DNA from: Anoplopoma fimbria
Lineage: Eukaryota > Chordata > Actinopteri > Perciformes > Anoplopomatidae
Length of the DNA stretch: 64,000 nt
NCBI RefSeq assembly: GCF_027596085.1
Contig: NC_072460.1
Coordinates: 11,079,326 to 11,143,325, forward strand
Reading direction: 5' to 3'
The translations under genes and the position numbers were made by a program. Positions 1 through 35,131 of the stretch are shown one piece after another. Each line of letters begins with the position of its first letter. Positions within the stretch are counted from its first letter, which is position 1. The notes under the pieces were generated by a model that was not told where the DNA came from, searched no databases, and saw only the letters and a program-made list of their open reading frames with translations.

Positions 1-209
1 ATTTGGAGCACCAATGCAAACTAATGTAACACCCGATGGCGTCACCCCTTTATAATTACATTAGCTCTGGTATGTTTCAGAGCTTCTACTGAAAGAGGCC
101 TTTGCTTGTTTCCAGCCTGCCTGCAGAGGCCTTGGACACATTTCCTGCACACTGGATAATCAATTTGCTGCCCCTCTGCCTGCATCCATTCCTTGACAAC
201 CCTTCATGC

Positions 210-252
<43 letters not shown>

Positions 253-2095
253 CCTGCCCTTGCCCCCAATGGCTCTCTTTCTCTTTGTTGTTGACACACA
301 CACGCACCGACAGATACGCCCTTGAGTGACTCACAACAATAAGGGGAGTGTCACAGCTTCGGCCACACATCTGCCGAACACCTACAAACTGACCAAACAA
401 CTTCATAAAAATCCCATATCTGTGAGGCAGCTCTAAGTCTCATTTAAAATGTCAGGCATCACCAAAGACACTATAAAATAGTAGACATACAAAGGGACCA
501 CCTACAATGTGGTAGGCGCGCACTATCGCACCTGATTCTGATTAAAGCAGAGTGACATACTTAAATCTCAAATCTGAAAAAATTAAGAAGTGGATTAGGT
601 TGTAGTAGCGGTTTGAGAAGTTTCCATGGATGCTGTAAAAAAGAAAAAACCCTGCTGGGAAAAGTTGTCGAAGTGGGAATCCATTGTCATTTAAATATGA
701 ATTGGATCTGAGTAAAGAGCGACCAATCTACTAACATTTTATAGCCATCTTTCAAGCCTATTGGTGAGTATTTGATACTAAATAGACGGATGTTTTGTGT
801 AGAACAATATGAAGTTGTGATGAGTCATAGATTCACTGCTATTGATAGGTGCAAAAATATCAAGTTTTAATTTTTAACTAATTTAATTTGGGAATTACAC
901 TCACCTGCTAGTCATGAAAAACAACAATCACATCACTGAGTAAAATAAATCACTCACGTAATCATAATACAGTATGTGACCATCCATTAAATACATTGTG
1001 GAACATTAACCACCTCCGAGACAAACAGCTGTTTAACGGTTCAGCTTAAAATAACAAAAAGTTGGATGACGTGTGCGTACGTTTGAGCCACTAGGTAGCG
1101 TTCAACCTCTCAGGCTCCTAATAAGACAGCATTCTCAGCATACCATCTGCAATGATGAAGGGAGAGTATGGCCGCCTGCCAGCCTCCCTTTCTGCTCTGC
1201 AACCTGCCCATGTGATAGGAGGTAGAGTAGGCAGTACTGCAGCCTGCTCCTCTCCCTCGCTCACACACTCACTAACCCCCCAAAACACTGCATATTCCAC
1301 TGCAGTTCTGCTACAAACCACGAGTCACCCTCCAGCACCTCCGAGTGACATTGGCATAATGAAACCCCAAGAATATGTAGTAAAAGTACTGGGGATTTGA
1401 AACAAAGCTTCTCTTTGGTAGAGTGTGAGGTCTGGTAGGGACACTTGATCTTATGGAAGATTCATAAAGGCTTAGTCTAATGAGCCCGGTTAGACTGACA
1501 GACAAAACTCAAGGCAAATAAGAGAGGCTGCTGGAAGAACCGGTTTCTGGCAAAACATGCTTACTTGTTACTAGGTCCTTAAATGCTTCAATACTAGTGT
1601 CAGGGGTATGGTGTGCATCTGTCCGCTAAAAGGGGACATACAGCACGACCATGAGGAAGGAGGTAGCGAGCACTTCATATTATCTGATGACTCACAGTCA
1701 CATGTAGGCAGGTTGAATCACAAGACTACGAACCACATTCAAGTCTTTTCTTCTTGCTCAGCTGTTGTCTATCCTTTAATGTATTATAGATTCAGCAATA
1801 GCAGCAACAGTACAGCTTTACTTAGATATGCAATATGTTCATGTAAAGCTATGCAAGGATTAATTCAATGTGCATAATAACTTAATTATTACATTTGACA
1901 TGCTTTTGAAGTGCACATATTTAAATGAATACATTAGATTGTAGTGAATGCTTATTTGAGCACATTAACTTTTCAGCCCCATTTTCACACATTCTGTACA
2001 GGTTTATAGGCCAAGAATGACTAAAGCATGAAGCTGCTGATCCTGAATATAAAATTGGAAGCATGTTCAATACCTACCTCATTGCCACCTACACT

Positions 2096-2282
2096 TCATT
2101 GTCGTTGTTTTTTGTGTTTTTATGTTCATATTTATACTCTTGCATATAATATTTTGTGTCCAAAATAGTTAACGTTTTATCCTTTTTTAGTTTTTGTTTA
2201 TTTGTCTGTTTCTGTGTACCAGTGAGCGTGAGTAACCGTAGTCAAATTCCATGCGTACAATAAAGCTGATTCTGATTCTGAT
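2096..2282 (+). repeat. LINE-like 3' end with GATTCT tail
   Basis: A T-rich segment ends in AATAAAGCTGATTCTGATTCTGA (about 2259-2281). An AATAAA followed by a short tandem 6-mer is typical of the 3' tail of L2/CR1-type fish retroposons. The family was assigned from form only. Confidence 0.4.
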
Positions 2283-2834
2283 ACATCCATACAATATTCA
2301 TCTTCATCCCTGATCCAGATACTATGTTGTCCGAGGTGAGACAAATCGTCTGACAACTGCATCATCCAAGAAATTAAGTAAAGTTTTCCTTAATGTCAGA
2401 AGGCTATCCTATCTTAAACACCAGCACCTTGTAAAGGTGCTTTACAACTGTTTGTGTACACCAAGAGATAACATAATCATAAACTACAAAGTAACAGACA
2501 TGTCCATCCTAAAACACTGTGTGATAAAGCCTTGATGAATTGAAGGCATTGGCGGGCCAGGCTGTATGGCGACCCCTGGGTCTCCCAGTATATGAACCAA
2601 CTCAGCGTTTCTCACACAGAGACTCCTAAGGCATGCAGGCCTCTTTAGAGGAGGAGGAGGAGGAGAAGGAGGAGGAGGAGGAATTTCACTCTGTAAGCCT
2701 TTTATTCTCTTTCAGGCTGTTTGTCCCCAACCGTCCACTATTCAGTTTGCTCAGAGCCCTGAAGGAAGACCACGGGAGTGCAAGTGTGATATATCAAACT
2801 CCCCTAAGCAGACAGGCCTGCATAGCTGCAAGAC

Positions 2835-2939
<105 letters not shown>

Positions 2940-2966
2940 TTGTGTGCATGCCAGTGGGCTACTTAC

Positions 2967-3072
2967 TTGTACTATTGCCTTGCATCTGAATGATACATTT
3001 TGAGTCCTTGCCCATCTCCCTGGAGTTGAAGGGCCGGACTCGAACAGCGACTTTCACTGACGCCCCAGACAT
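2967..3072 (-). CDS. kif1b: kif1b first coding exon (kinesin-3 motor, N-terminus)
   Basis: On the minus strand the exon opens [19 protein letters not shown] and continues to a DSKCII segment. This is the N-terminal beta-strand of the kinesin-3 motor domain of KIF1B (KIF1A/KIF1B-type start), an ATP-driven plus-end motor carrying mitochondria and synaptic vesicle precursors. The ATG is at 3072-3070. The exon begins after a TTTAG acceptor (exon 3120-2967 including 48 nt of 5' UTR) and ends at a GTAAGT donor (2966-2961) in phase 1. The 35 codons here lack the P-loop and switch regions, which lie in exons beyond the left edge. The position just downstream of ube4b on the same strand matches the human UBE4B-KIF1B order, which supports kif1b over the paralogue kif1a. 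Confidence 0.93.
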
Positions 3073-4299
3073 GTTTGCTGTTTAGGACGGTCTGCCAGTA
3101 AAACTCCTTGTATATCACTCCTAAATGAAAACACAGAAAAAAAGAGATATTTGCATTTGTTAAAAGAACATCTGTAATTAAACAAATGTTTGCTGTTTCC
3201 TTGTTTATAAACTGCCAGAATGCAACAATGCAAAACCCATCATCACTTAACGTTCAACCACAATGAAAGTCCACCCCCTAAAATATCCAGTCATGACAGC
3301 GTACAACAAATATGGCCGACCAATAACCACTAAAGCGCTTTAATATTTTGTAAACAGCAGCTGACCAAACATATATAACAGTCGAATAAAAGAGGTAGTG
3401 CATTTAATTTATAAATATATGCGAAATACGATTTTGGAAGACTCCAAAATGTGAATATTGCATGCACGTTTGGGCTGCATAAACATTCATTTGTTTGAAT
3501 TAAAAACGCAACTTTGCAATGCGTCTTATGTTAATGATGATGTGAAGATATACGTTGCGCGCCCCGGGACTACATTTACCACATAACTCGTGTTTTTTCC
3601 ATGTCCTTGCAGTCAGTCAGCCATACTTGCTAAAGCATACGCCCATGAAATTCTATCTACCCTGTTTTGTGTTGGTTGCAGCGGGGCAGTGAGCTGGGCC
3701 TGTCTGCTAAACTACAGGGGCCGTTCTGTGCACGCAAAGACATTCATTTTACGGGTTTTCTTTTTTAGAAATTAAGATTCGCCGATCTGAAGGAAGTGGG
3801 CTAATCCCTCCGCCGCTGTATGTTGTGGAACCTGCAGGGAGGAGTTGCATGCTTATTTTAGCAGCACAGACACAGTGTTCCTGGTGTCCCTGCAGGGGTT
3901 TCAGGCTTTTAACATTGAATCCAAACGGGTGCAGATTGTTACAAACTGTTGTGTCTTATTGCAAGCTGGAGTTCAGCCATGACATGTTATCGGCTATGAC
4001 TTCACTCTATGGCACGAGACGGAACTAACCGATGTCCGGTGTCTGTGTGAAGGATACAACTCTGCACACATAGACGGACGTTGTGCTCGTGAACGTGGTT
4101 TAACGATACAATAAGCGACGTAAATAGCGTAATGTTAGAGTATAAAGCTGAGCGTAACGTTACCGGTGCAAAGACACTGCCCGTCTGTGATTCACGTCAG
4201 CTTAAACGGCCACCGACAACCGACCAGAAAGCATCTGTTATTACAAGCTCGTGCACCACACACAGTGAAAACATAAATGCATTTATCGGTTTTACTCAC

Positions 4300-4650
4300 G
4301 TTTGAAGACTCTCAGCAAGACAACACCACGGGAGAGTGGCGAGGACTGACGTTAGCAAGCGGCCGTCAAGATGTGTGTGTGTTTTTTTTTTTTTTTTAAA
4401 TCACAATCCGCGAGCACGAAAACTATTATAAAGTCCAATTTGGTGAAAAACACCCATTATAGCGGTATCCTCCACCGGATGGACCTATAGTTTGCAATCA
4501 GTGACTCCTTGATGAGTTTAATTTCCAGTCGAGAAACGAGGCGGACGTCTGTCTGCACACAAGCGAAAAGAAGAATTGATAGATCGCCTTGATTTACCGA
4601 ACAGATTACGTCAACTCCCTCTCGACCACGCTGACTGACAGCCGGGCCGG
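4300..4650 (-). promoter_or_regulatory. kif1b: kif1b non-coding exon 1 and promoter region
   Basis: A minus-strand donor GTGAGTAAA sits at 4299-4291 directly after an exon end at 4300, and the next acceptor on this strand (3122-3121) opens the first coding exon. This makes 4300 upward a likely 5' UTR exon, separated from the ATG exon by a ~1.2 kb intron. The area is richer in CpG than its surroundings, and CCAAT boxes lie at 4651-4655 and 4692-4696, both plausible NF-Y sites near the start of transcription. The exact TSS cannot be read from sequence. The upstream gene, ube4b, has its probable poly(A) signal only ~0.9 kb away. Confidence 0.6.
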
Positions 4651-5559
4651 CCAATTAGCGAAGAGACAGCGGTGACTAATGCGTCGCAGAGCCAATAGGG
4701 ATGCTCGGAATCGGGTAGGGAGAAGGAGTGGGCGTGGTCTCTTTTCTTTCTGCCGTGACGCCACACTGCAGGATTTCTGTCCACCGCTCCCCACAGCGCT
4801 GTCACCGCAGCACCCAGGGTCACCGCAGAGAGCGCCTTCTAGCGAGAGACGGAGCACATCTCAGTGCCCCAAAAAATAAATTAAAAACGGGTGTATACAT
4901 CTTATTAACTTCACAATGTATACAATCCTATTCTAAATTTTAAAAAAAGAATCTACCCACATACATAAATGTAGGCCTATTTGACATTATAGAGAAATAC
5001 TTTTTTCAATAGTCTATATGAAAACCACATCCGCAAATACCTTTTCTGCTTGGGAGCAATACACTTTAAATAAGACAGCATTGAATATAGTATTTTGCAA
5101 TTGGGTTTTCCACGGTGTGCAACAAATCTGAAGAGTTTACAGAAAGGTTAATCGTTTTCCCGGATAAACTGCAGTTTATCCTTAATTATACACCATGTTT
5201 ACATCTTGTCAAGTTGCCAAACAGTTGCCAAGTTTAATCCATTAGTTTATGACAATTACGGTAGAAGACTGACTAAGCTTATGCATGTGGGAAACATTAC
5301 AACAAATGAATTGGAATAAATATTCTTTAAATCTAATAAACAACTGAGGTGTAAGCATACCGTCAAAGTTAAAACTTGCATGCAATTCATATATGTATAC
5401 AAATATATTTTTTACTGGTCAACAGTGATTTTATTGATAATGGTTATTATTGTATCTGTTAAAATGTTTCCTTGATTGCTGCATGTTTACTATCTTTACA
5501 TTAAGGAACAACACCTTTGGAAAAAACAGTGACGAGTTGTGAAATAATGTGCATCATCA

Positions 5560-6658
5560 TTTATTTCAGTTCAAAATCCTAGCTTCCAAAACAGGTATGT
5601 GGTTTAAGGAAATTATTTCCTGTACAGTTAAGGTCAGCAAGGTAACGTTAAGTACAGTGCCATTTTGAAAGAGACCGCCTTGTCGTGAGATGTCAGTGTT
5701 TCTGAAGAGTAGACTTTTATTGGTGCACTCCTATGATGGTGTTTCTGGTGGTCATGCTACATTCTCTCACGTTCCTTCCATTTCACCTAAAAGAGGGTTA
5801 TTTGTCCGTCAGGCGCTTAGGAGGTTCTGGACTTGAGGCCATGCACACGCAAGAAGTAAATTCCATCTATTGAAGTCAGCAGGGAAAATGAGACTAGAAA
5901 GGAACAACTGAACATACTGTATTTTGGTAATCCACTGCTTATCTTCCTACTGTACTCAAAAGTAAGCTGACATTTAGGATTAGTTAACGGTTAAGCTACA
6001 TCCTTAATGGATATTCCCCGTTTGAACTTTGTCTACAAGCACAAACTGTGCCTCTCTTAGCTCTGGGAAATCAGCATACATTATGTGGACTCGCGTTCAT
6101 CATCGTCACAGTCTTGATAATTAAAAACTCGGGGCTAGCAATTCTATCAGAACCCAACCCACCCCCCCCCCCACCCTCACACTCTCCCAAATGTAATGCC
6201 CTCCCCTCTCCCTAAAATCAAAAGTGTTTAATGAAGCCAACATACAGAGTATTACAAAACAAAATGACAAAATGAGAACCGTAAAGGAAAATGATTGGGG
6301 AAGTGACTCTATGCACCTCGCTGGTAAACCTGATGGTGGTGGAAACGTATTCTTGTAGCACTATATTGCATTAACTAACTCTTGTTAAATATATGTATAT
6401 ATTTTGTTAGATATATACACAAACTCATGAGAAAAACTTAAAAGTCTTAACTTTATTATATTTTGTTTTTAGAACCATAATGGCTTGAGACAAAAAAGGG
6501 GTAAATGCGAATAAAAATCAAATCAGGTCTTTTTTTTTTTTTTTTTTTTTCATTCAAATTATTTTTGTTGTCATTGGTAGTAGGGACACTGAATTCAGGC
6601 GGTTTGGACAACTCTCTTAATGATGGTTAGCAGGCCAGACGTTGGTGACATGTGGTCC
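5560..6658 (-). other. ube4b: ube4b 3' UTR with poly(A) signal
   Basis: The sequence after the ube4b stop codon (6661-6659) continues without a convincing exon to a minus-strand AATAAA (plus-strand TTTATT at 5560-5565), giving a 3' UTR of about 1.1 kb. It contains a ~23-bp A-run on the transcript strand near 6530-6550. The UTR end is inferred from the hexamer alone. Between 4900 and 5550 nothing gene-like is visible. Confidence 0.55.
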
Positions 6659-24019
<17,361 letters not shown>

Positions 24020-24335
24020 CGCAGCTAGGTGAGCTAGCTGTTTCACTCTCTACCGCTCTGATGTGTGCCAGCCAGAGCCAGCTAGCTAGCCTGTAATATA
24101 ACTAAATATGCATAGTCCAACTCGATCAACAAATAGGTGTCAGTCTTGATTGTCTTCAAGAAAAAACCTATGACGCCAGTGTACGGAGGTTGTGGCCAAG
24201 CAAAGGCTCCTCCAAAAAGTCTCTCGTTTGCTAGCTTTCTACCAAGAATGAAACAAAAAGAAAAGTAGCTAGCTATTATACGTCAAAATACGAGGGCGGC
24301 CATTTTGGTTCTACACAATGTCACGTGACTTAACT
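24020..24335 (-). promoter_or_regulatory. ube4b: ube4b 5' UTR and core promoter
   Basis: Upstream of the ATG lies a short likely 5' UTR, then a cluster of housekeeping-promoter motifs. A CCAAAATGGCCGC-type YY1 site is at 24295-24307 (plus strand reads GCGGCCATTTTGG), and a palindromic GTCACGTGAC E-box (USF/TFE3/TFEB-type) is at 24320-24329. No TATA box is evident. The placement about 280-310 bp above the start codon suits a TATA-less promoter. The TSS is not determined. Confidence 0.55.
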
Positions 24336-26110
24336 ACTGGGGGAGGTGTGCGGCTTCAGTGTGTCGCACAGATAAGTGGGATATTTCACCATATGTGTAC
24401 ATTCTTGTGTCAGTCAAATTTTGCCAGCTGTTTTAAGTTAATCCAATTAATGCGTATGTTTCCCTTTTCCTCTTAAAACACAAACAGTACATGTAGTTAT
24501 TCATTAATCATTAAACTCAATGTGCATGAACAATCAGTGGGGCAAGTGTCTTTGCAAAGAGATATCATTGGCCTCTTCAATGGTGTTTGCTTATTAAACT
24601 GTATGATCTTTATGAGACAAGCCATTGTGATTGGAACCATTGGAGCGTCTATTAACTCCACCTGCAATACGTGACCATATTGCCTACATGGTGTGATTAA
24701 TTTCACCCTCCATAGAGTAAGGAGGACGGCAGGACGGAGGGCTCTGCTTCAGACAAGGAGAGACTCAAACCCCCCCTCACTCCCAGATCCAAGTACAAAG
24801 CTACAGGTGCAGCCCAAGACAGATGTCAAGGTATTCTGACAAGTAAATATACTCCAAAATGAAGTAGGTACAACAATATTTCATCCATCTTGGCCTGAAA
24901 AGTTCAGTCCAAATGTTAATCACTGTGAACGTCACTGCTGCAGGGATGTTGTGTACACCTGCTGTGATTTATTTTGCTGGTGGGCAATGGAGACATGCAA
25001 TTGGAGGATAATAGAAACTTAGGTAACAAGGTTAGTGTGTACATGAGTTGATTCTCTGGGACAACACAAATCAGAGTGTATCAACAAACTTACATCTTAT
25101 TATGCTCATATTGTATATTGATACATAAAAGGAGCTGTAGGATAGACTAGAGCAATATGAGAAAAAAACGAATGTGTTTTGTTAAATAATATTTTCACAT
25201 CACACAACTATGCCTCGTTACACTATACTATGACATCACACCACATTATGACACATCACACTGTTAAATCCTGGAGCCTTTTAAATATTAATTCAGTCAA
25301 GCATGAAATTATGCAAATTTAGAGATACATTTCACATACCTGTTACAATATTATGACTGAGGTGTTTAATCAATTAGATAAAGGACTTTATACATTCTGC
25401 AAACAGTTTTGCATGACAGTATTGCTGAAAATCAGCCTTTATATTAGTCCAGTGTGCCAAATCTGCATAAAATTATTAAACGTTTTATTTTGAAGGGTAC
25501 TTTGGTGAAATGTTCAGAAAAAGACAGGAGAAAAGAGGCAAAGAAGAAGAAAATAAATTTAACAAAATATGTAGATTGTTTTAAATTGGGTGTAATCCAA
25601 GTTCTTGACTGTTGGTCACAACAACTGTTATTGTGTTATTGCTGAGTGTCTACTGGACTGTAAAAGAATGGAGGTCCTGCCACCTAGTGTCACATTTGGC
25701 TTTGTAGCGAGGGAAAAGATAGCCTAGACAACCCTCAAAGAACATGCTCTAACAGACTCAGAAGATAAAAGCACTTCAAGCTATAGACGGCAGATTAGCT
25801 ATAGAATACCGCCCCATTGTAGGCCTAATATATCACAGATTTATTACATCACATTTGCCATCTCCATTATCGCCCGAATAAATGATGAAACAGGCCAGAT
25901 TTATGAGTGAGAGAACTTAATAGCATACAATCAGAAAGATGCGTTTGTTTTTTTGACCAAGGATATAATGAGAAAAAAGATAACACAATATGCCACTTCA
26001 GATTTTTTACAAAACCCATTTTATTAGGCTATAAACAAATCACACTATACTGTATTCCTCATACCCTACACCTCACTTACTGTTGTACTTTAGGTATACA
26101 TGTATCTACA
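24336..26110. other. intergenic, ube4b promoter to rbp7 3' end
   Basis: AT-rich sequence with no exon recognised on either strand. Small open frames here have no similarity I can place and no splice context. Confidence 0.5.
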
Positions 26111-26122
26111 TGAATGAGAGGT

Positions 26123-26584
26123 TTTATTTGATACAAATAGCTCAACCAAACGTCAGCGGGACAGTCCAAGCCAGTGCAAAGTAAATATATTTCAAATTTG
26201 TCCCATCACAAAAACAAAAAAGTTTGCACTTTACAGAGCCTGCATTTAAAAGTCTTTGTTTTTTAAAGCCATCTTAAAGGTAACAAAAACAGGCTTTATG
26301 CTCAGTTTTTCTTTTTATCTGAGGCCAAGCACCACAAACCAGTGTAGACCAGACAGTATGTGACAAAAATAATGCAGTGATGCCATCTAGTGGTTTAAAT
26401 CCACACCCTGACAGGAAATCAGTTTCTCCTGAACTGAGCGTTGAAGTCCCATTACAGAGACAATTCCACAAATTTAACTTAAATTTAGCATGGTTTAGTT
26501 ATTCAGGAATTAGAGTGGTGGATCTAATACGTGATGTCTGTCATCAAAGAGTGACTTCTCAAGGAAAACATCTTTCATTTCTCT
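26123..26584 (-). other. rbp7: probable rbp7 3' UTR
   Basis: After the rbp7 stop codon (26587-26585) the minus strand reaches an AATAAA (plus-strand TTTATT at 26123-26128); a second lies at about 26017-26022. This suggests a 3' UTR of about 0.45-0.55 kb. The end was placed only from these hexamers. Confidence 0.45.
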
Positions 26585-27619
26585 TCACTCGTTCACATTC
26601 TTCTTGAAAACCTGCTTGCAGACTTCTCCTTCACAGTACAGCTCCTAAGTAATAGGTCACAGAAAAAAATATTTAGTATGATGTTGAATAACATGTTAAT
26701 TATAGGGGGAATTCAATGAATTAAGAGCTGTGCATTATGTGGAACAAATATGATTAAACCCATCATCTAAAATTCATATTCTTACCAGATACAGCTTGTC
26801 CTCCTCAATCCAGTGAGCCCAGCCTCGGTTCTTCTTCTCTCCAGTCTGTTCACACACCAGTTTATTTCCCTCCCACGTCACCAGTGACTGCCCAGTTGGC
26901 AGAGAAGAAGAAAGAGCGTCAATCACTTCACAGAACAGGTTTAGCAGCCCAAGTAAAACGAAAAACATTTCACGTGATTTAAAAAAAAAACAACACTTTC
27001 TTATTATCACGTTGAACACACAATTTCCCGGGCATTTATCTTCACCTTGACATGTCTGTTGTCCAGTCCCTTGGTAAACTCCTCAAACTCCTGACCCTCT
27101 CTAAAGGAGACGGTGTAGTTTCTGAAGCTGCTGACCGTTTTGATGATGTACTTGTCCCCACGCTGCTCAATCACCTTCTTCAGCTTCAACTTCAGAGCAA
27201 TCTTTCGTAAGCATTGGCTGATACCTGGAACAGTAGAAGAAGTGTTCTCCTTGAGTGTGCAGAGTACAAATCTGGGGGACAAACTCACCTACAGGCTGCA
27301 AACACAATATTTCCCTCACAGAGTCCCATGCATAAATGAATATCACTGTAACAAAAGCACATCCTAATGTTTTTTCCCCCCCAATAGATTACTCTTAGTG
27401 CTCAATTTAATGTTGTAAAATGTTATATTTGCATGCTTTTTACAGAATAATTAAGTCAGAGCTATAACTGCAGACACTTCAAGTCACTCAACAGAGATTT
27501 AACATCTGAGAACGTTGTTGGACTAAATCATGCTTTAAGGACTTACCCATTGCAGTCATGTAGCCCTCGAAGTTGACATTGCTGATGATTTCCCATGTAC
27601 CACAGAGGCCGGCTGGCAT
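26585..27619 (-). CDS. rbp7: rbp7, cellular retinol-binding protein
   Basis: Four exons, the standard intracellular lipid-binding protein layout: 27619-27547, 27224-27046, 26887-26786 and 26644-26585. Together they are 414 nt, giving 137 aa. The protein starts [20 protein letters not shown] and has [40 protein letters not shown] and [20 protein letters not shown]. The fold is a ten-strand beta-barrel that carries retinol in the cytosol. The position equivalent to CRBP-I Gln108 is His (WAHW), as in RBP7 and RBP5, so weaker or altered retinol affinity than CRBP-I is expected by analogy. The gene lies between nmnat1 and ube4b as in human, which supports rbp7 over rbp1 or rbp5. The C-terminus (FKKNVNE) is about three residues longer than human. 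The start context is duplicated upstream (see the repeat at 27606-27778). Confidence 0.93.
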
Positions 27620-27778
27620 TTTGATGACCTTATTTCCCCTCCTTCCGATGTGTGTGTGTAGATTAAATGTGATCCTCAAACTGCTGGGCTGATGAGGAGT
27701 TCTGAAGGCCGGCTGGCATTTTGATGACCTTATTTCCCTCCTTCCGATGTGTGTGTGTAGATTAAATGTGATCCTCAA
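27606..27778. repeat. tandem duplication across the rbp7 start codon
   Basis: Two ~74-bp copies, at 27606-27679 and 27706-27778, are offset by exactly 100 bp. They differ by one C in a C-run and almost nothing else. Each contains the minus-strand context ATCAAAATGCCAGCCGG of the rbp7 initiator. The 26-bp spacer between them is unique. Confidence 0.95.
27663..27719 (-). other. upstream ORF created by the rbp7 duplication
   Basis: The distal copy of the duplicated block has an ATG (27719-27717) in the same favourable context as the true start. It opens an 18-codon frame, MPAGLQNSSSAQQFEDHI, ending in TAA at 27665-27663, 44 nt before the real rbp7 ATG. The first five residues equal those of rbp7. 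It would act as a uORF only if transcription starts above 27719, which the sequence cannot show. Confidence 0.5.
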
Positions 27779-27849
27779 GCCAAGACGCTGTTTTGTGAGA
27801 GACCTGATGTATAAAGGTGGGTGTTCCTCTGTCTCATTTGCTGTCACCT

Positions 27850-29740
27850 GAGGACCATGTGAGACTGAGGGAGGAGCTCTAATCAGTGTCAGGGTGTAAA
27901 AGGAAGTAAAGACATGTCAGACTGGTCTCACCACTGACTAATGCACTCTTCAGAATTTCCCTGGCATCGCACATTAATTGCACACACATACACACAAACA
28001 CAAAGAAAAACATGTTGACCTTCATTTTGAAAGGAAGGCTTAATTGTTTGCTTAATTATGATCCTTCTTTGATATTTCATCAATATCCCATCCCACTACA
28101 AGAAACAGTGTTACTATAGCAACTCAAAAGTTTTCTGTGATAAAACTTTATCTATTAAAAAAAAGAGAATAACTTGTATTCACTCCTACAGCTATGGATA
28201 AGAATTAGTCTGAATTACTTAATATTCATATTCAAATAAAATTAATTTCCAAATATTTTTTGTTGTGCAATATCTGTTTAAGACAGGTCCTATTTTTCAG
28301 TTTTGACAGTCTAACTGAAACCTCCCTGGCTTCAAACACCTGCTGTTTTTTTTTATCTTAATGACCTATGAAAATGGCACACCTATCTGTGCAATGGGGA
28401 AAGTAAAACTGACATTTTTGTAGCTACGCTGGCATGAAGCATAACTACAGATTGAAAGATTTCCAGATTGAAAGAAAATAAAACACATGGTGCTTAGGCA
28501 AACATTAAGGTAGTTTTTCCTCGTTTGTTACTTCAACAAGGAAGCAAAACAACAGCTCAGATGCAGTGCAGAAAAATGTATCACGGTTGTTTCCCAGCCC
28601 GAGACTCGACATTTGCATAAACTTTGTCATGGGAACCTGACGCAGAAATAAACTGTTTGATAAGATAAACATCACTTCAACCACAGTCTTAACCAAGTTA
28701 ACAGTAACTGTACTTTTTAAGTTTGAATACTCTATTCAGGTAATGCAATCTAATACCATCACTTCAACAATAAAAGGCACCAAATCTGATACTAATGTAA
28801 TGCAATCAGTTAAACTCTCATTTCCACAAACTACCCAGTGAGTCTTTTTAGTTATTTCAGCTATTATCTTCAGTCAGTGAAGATAACCTGAAAGATTATG
28901 TTAACCCCCGCAGACAAACAGCCTTTTAATCAGATAGAAGGTGTCAATTTGGCACTTCCTTAACTGAGGATGTTAGGAGTTTCTCATCTGTGGGACAATA
29001 GCATGGGAACAGCAATGAAAAGCTCCTGAGGTGGGAAAGAAAGAGTATTGTTTATTTCAGTTCCAGGCAATACAAATCACACCTTCATTTTCAAGTCTGC
29101 AGCACTGCAATTATTTTTCAATTGCTAACGCACTTACTCAAACATAAAGCACACTTATTGAGTATGAGACTTCTTCAAAACTCGAAACACATTTTCTGCT
29201 TGGCACCATATCTGAAATTTAACATGGCACTTTGTGCGACACACTGCACACAGTTTTCTACATAAGACACAGTAATCTGACATAAAGTCACTTGTTTACG
29301 ATTTCTGCTAAATGCGTCTGCTAAATGCCTGTAATGTAATGTAATGTAATTTCAAAACACTGCTATTCAAAATGCCACACCTATGGAGCGTCTAGCCAAT
29401 ACACGTGTTGCCTGGCAAAGAACTGATTCCTTGATTTTCGTTTCCTCAATCAGAACTATAAAAAGACCAGAGGTGAGTGCCAGTTTACAACAATGAAGAA
29501 ATCCAACAGAGCAGTGAAAAAACCTGTGTTCGAAAATGTGTATTAGCAATTGAAAAATGCTTTAACCTGAGGGAGTGCATGAACAAATCGTGCTCTAGGT
29601 ACAAAAACGTAATGATTTGATAGAGGGTATACTGAAGCATTGAGGTAAAGCAAGTCAATTATTAAAATTGTTCATAATCAGGCTCAGTAGGCTGAATACT
29701 TCACACAAAATTGTGAATCAATAGTTCAATAACCACACAC
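27850..29740. other. intergenic between rbp7 and nmnat1
   Basis: AT-rich, with no exon seen. It contains another short copy of the TGTAA-tailed repeat at 29305-29350. Nothing else is assignable. Confidence 0.5.
29305..29350 (+). repeat. TGTAA-tailed repeat fragment
   Basis: The sequence TGCGTCTGCTAAATGCCTG is followed by (TAATG)n. It is a 5'-truncated copy of the same tail as at 12440, 34030 and 52525. Confidence 0.75.
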
Positions 29741-29837
29741 CAGATTTATTTCTACAGTAGCAATGACATTTAGATGACCTCCCAGCCAGTTGCTCAATTG
29801 TTGTTTTTGACTATTGTACTTTTCCACCCACACAAAC

Positions 29838-29847
29838 ACGCACACAC

Positions 29848-29911
<64 letters not shown>
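29838..29911. repeat. (CA)n microsatellite
   Basis: A CA run of about 74 bp with minor CG interruptions. It may lie inside the nmnat1 3' UTR, because the nearest minus-strand AATAAA is at 29750-29745. Confidence 0.95.
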
Positions 29912-29914
<3 letters not shown>

Positions 29915-30100
29915 AATTTAACTGCTACTAAATCAATTCACTCAGAAAACTCTACATAGATTTATCTTCTTCTTGAAAAACACACCCTTTACTAGAAACG
30001 GCAGGTTTGTTCAGTAGGCACTGGTGGAAGCTTGAATTGTAAAAAACACAGCTATTAGTGTAAAAAGCTTACATCTCTGTTTTAGCAGCAGTAAACTTCC

Positions 30101-35131
<5,031 letters not shown>

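Noticed and set aside
29726..29959. Frames across the CA microsatellite
   Set aside because: Repeat-encoded Cys/Val or His/Thr runs with no other support.
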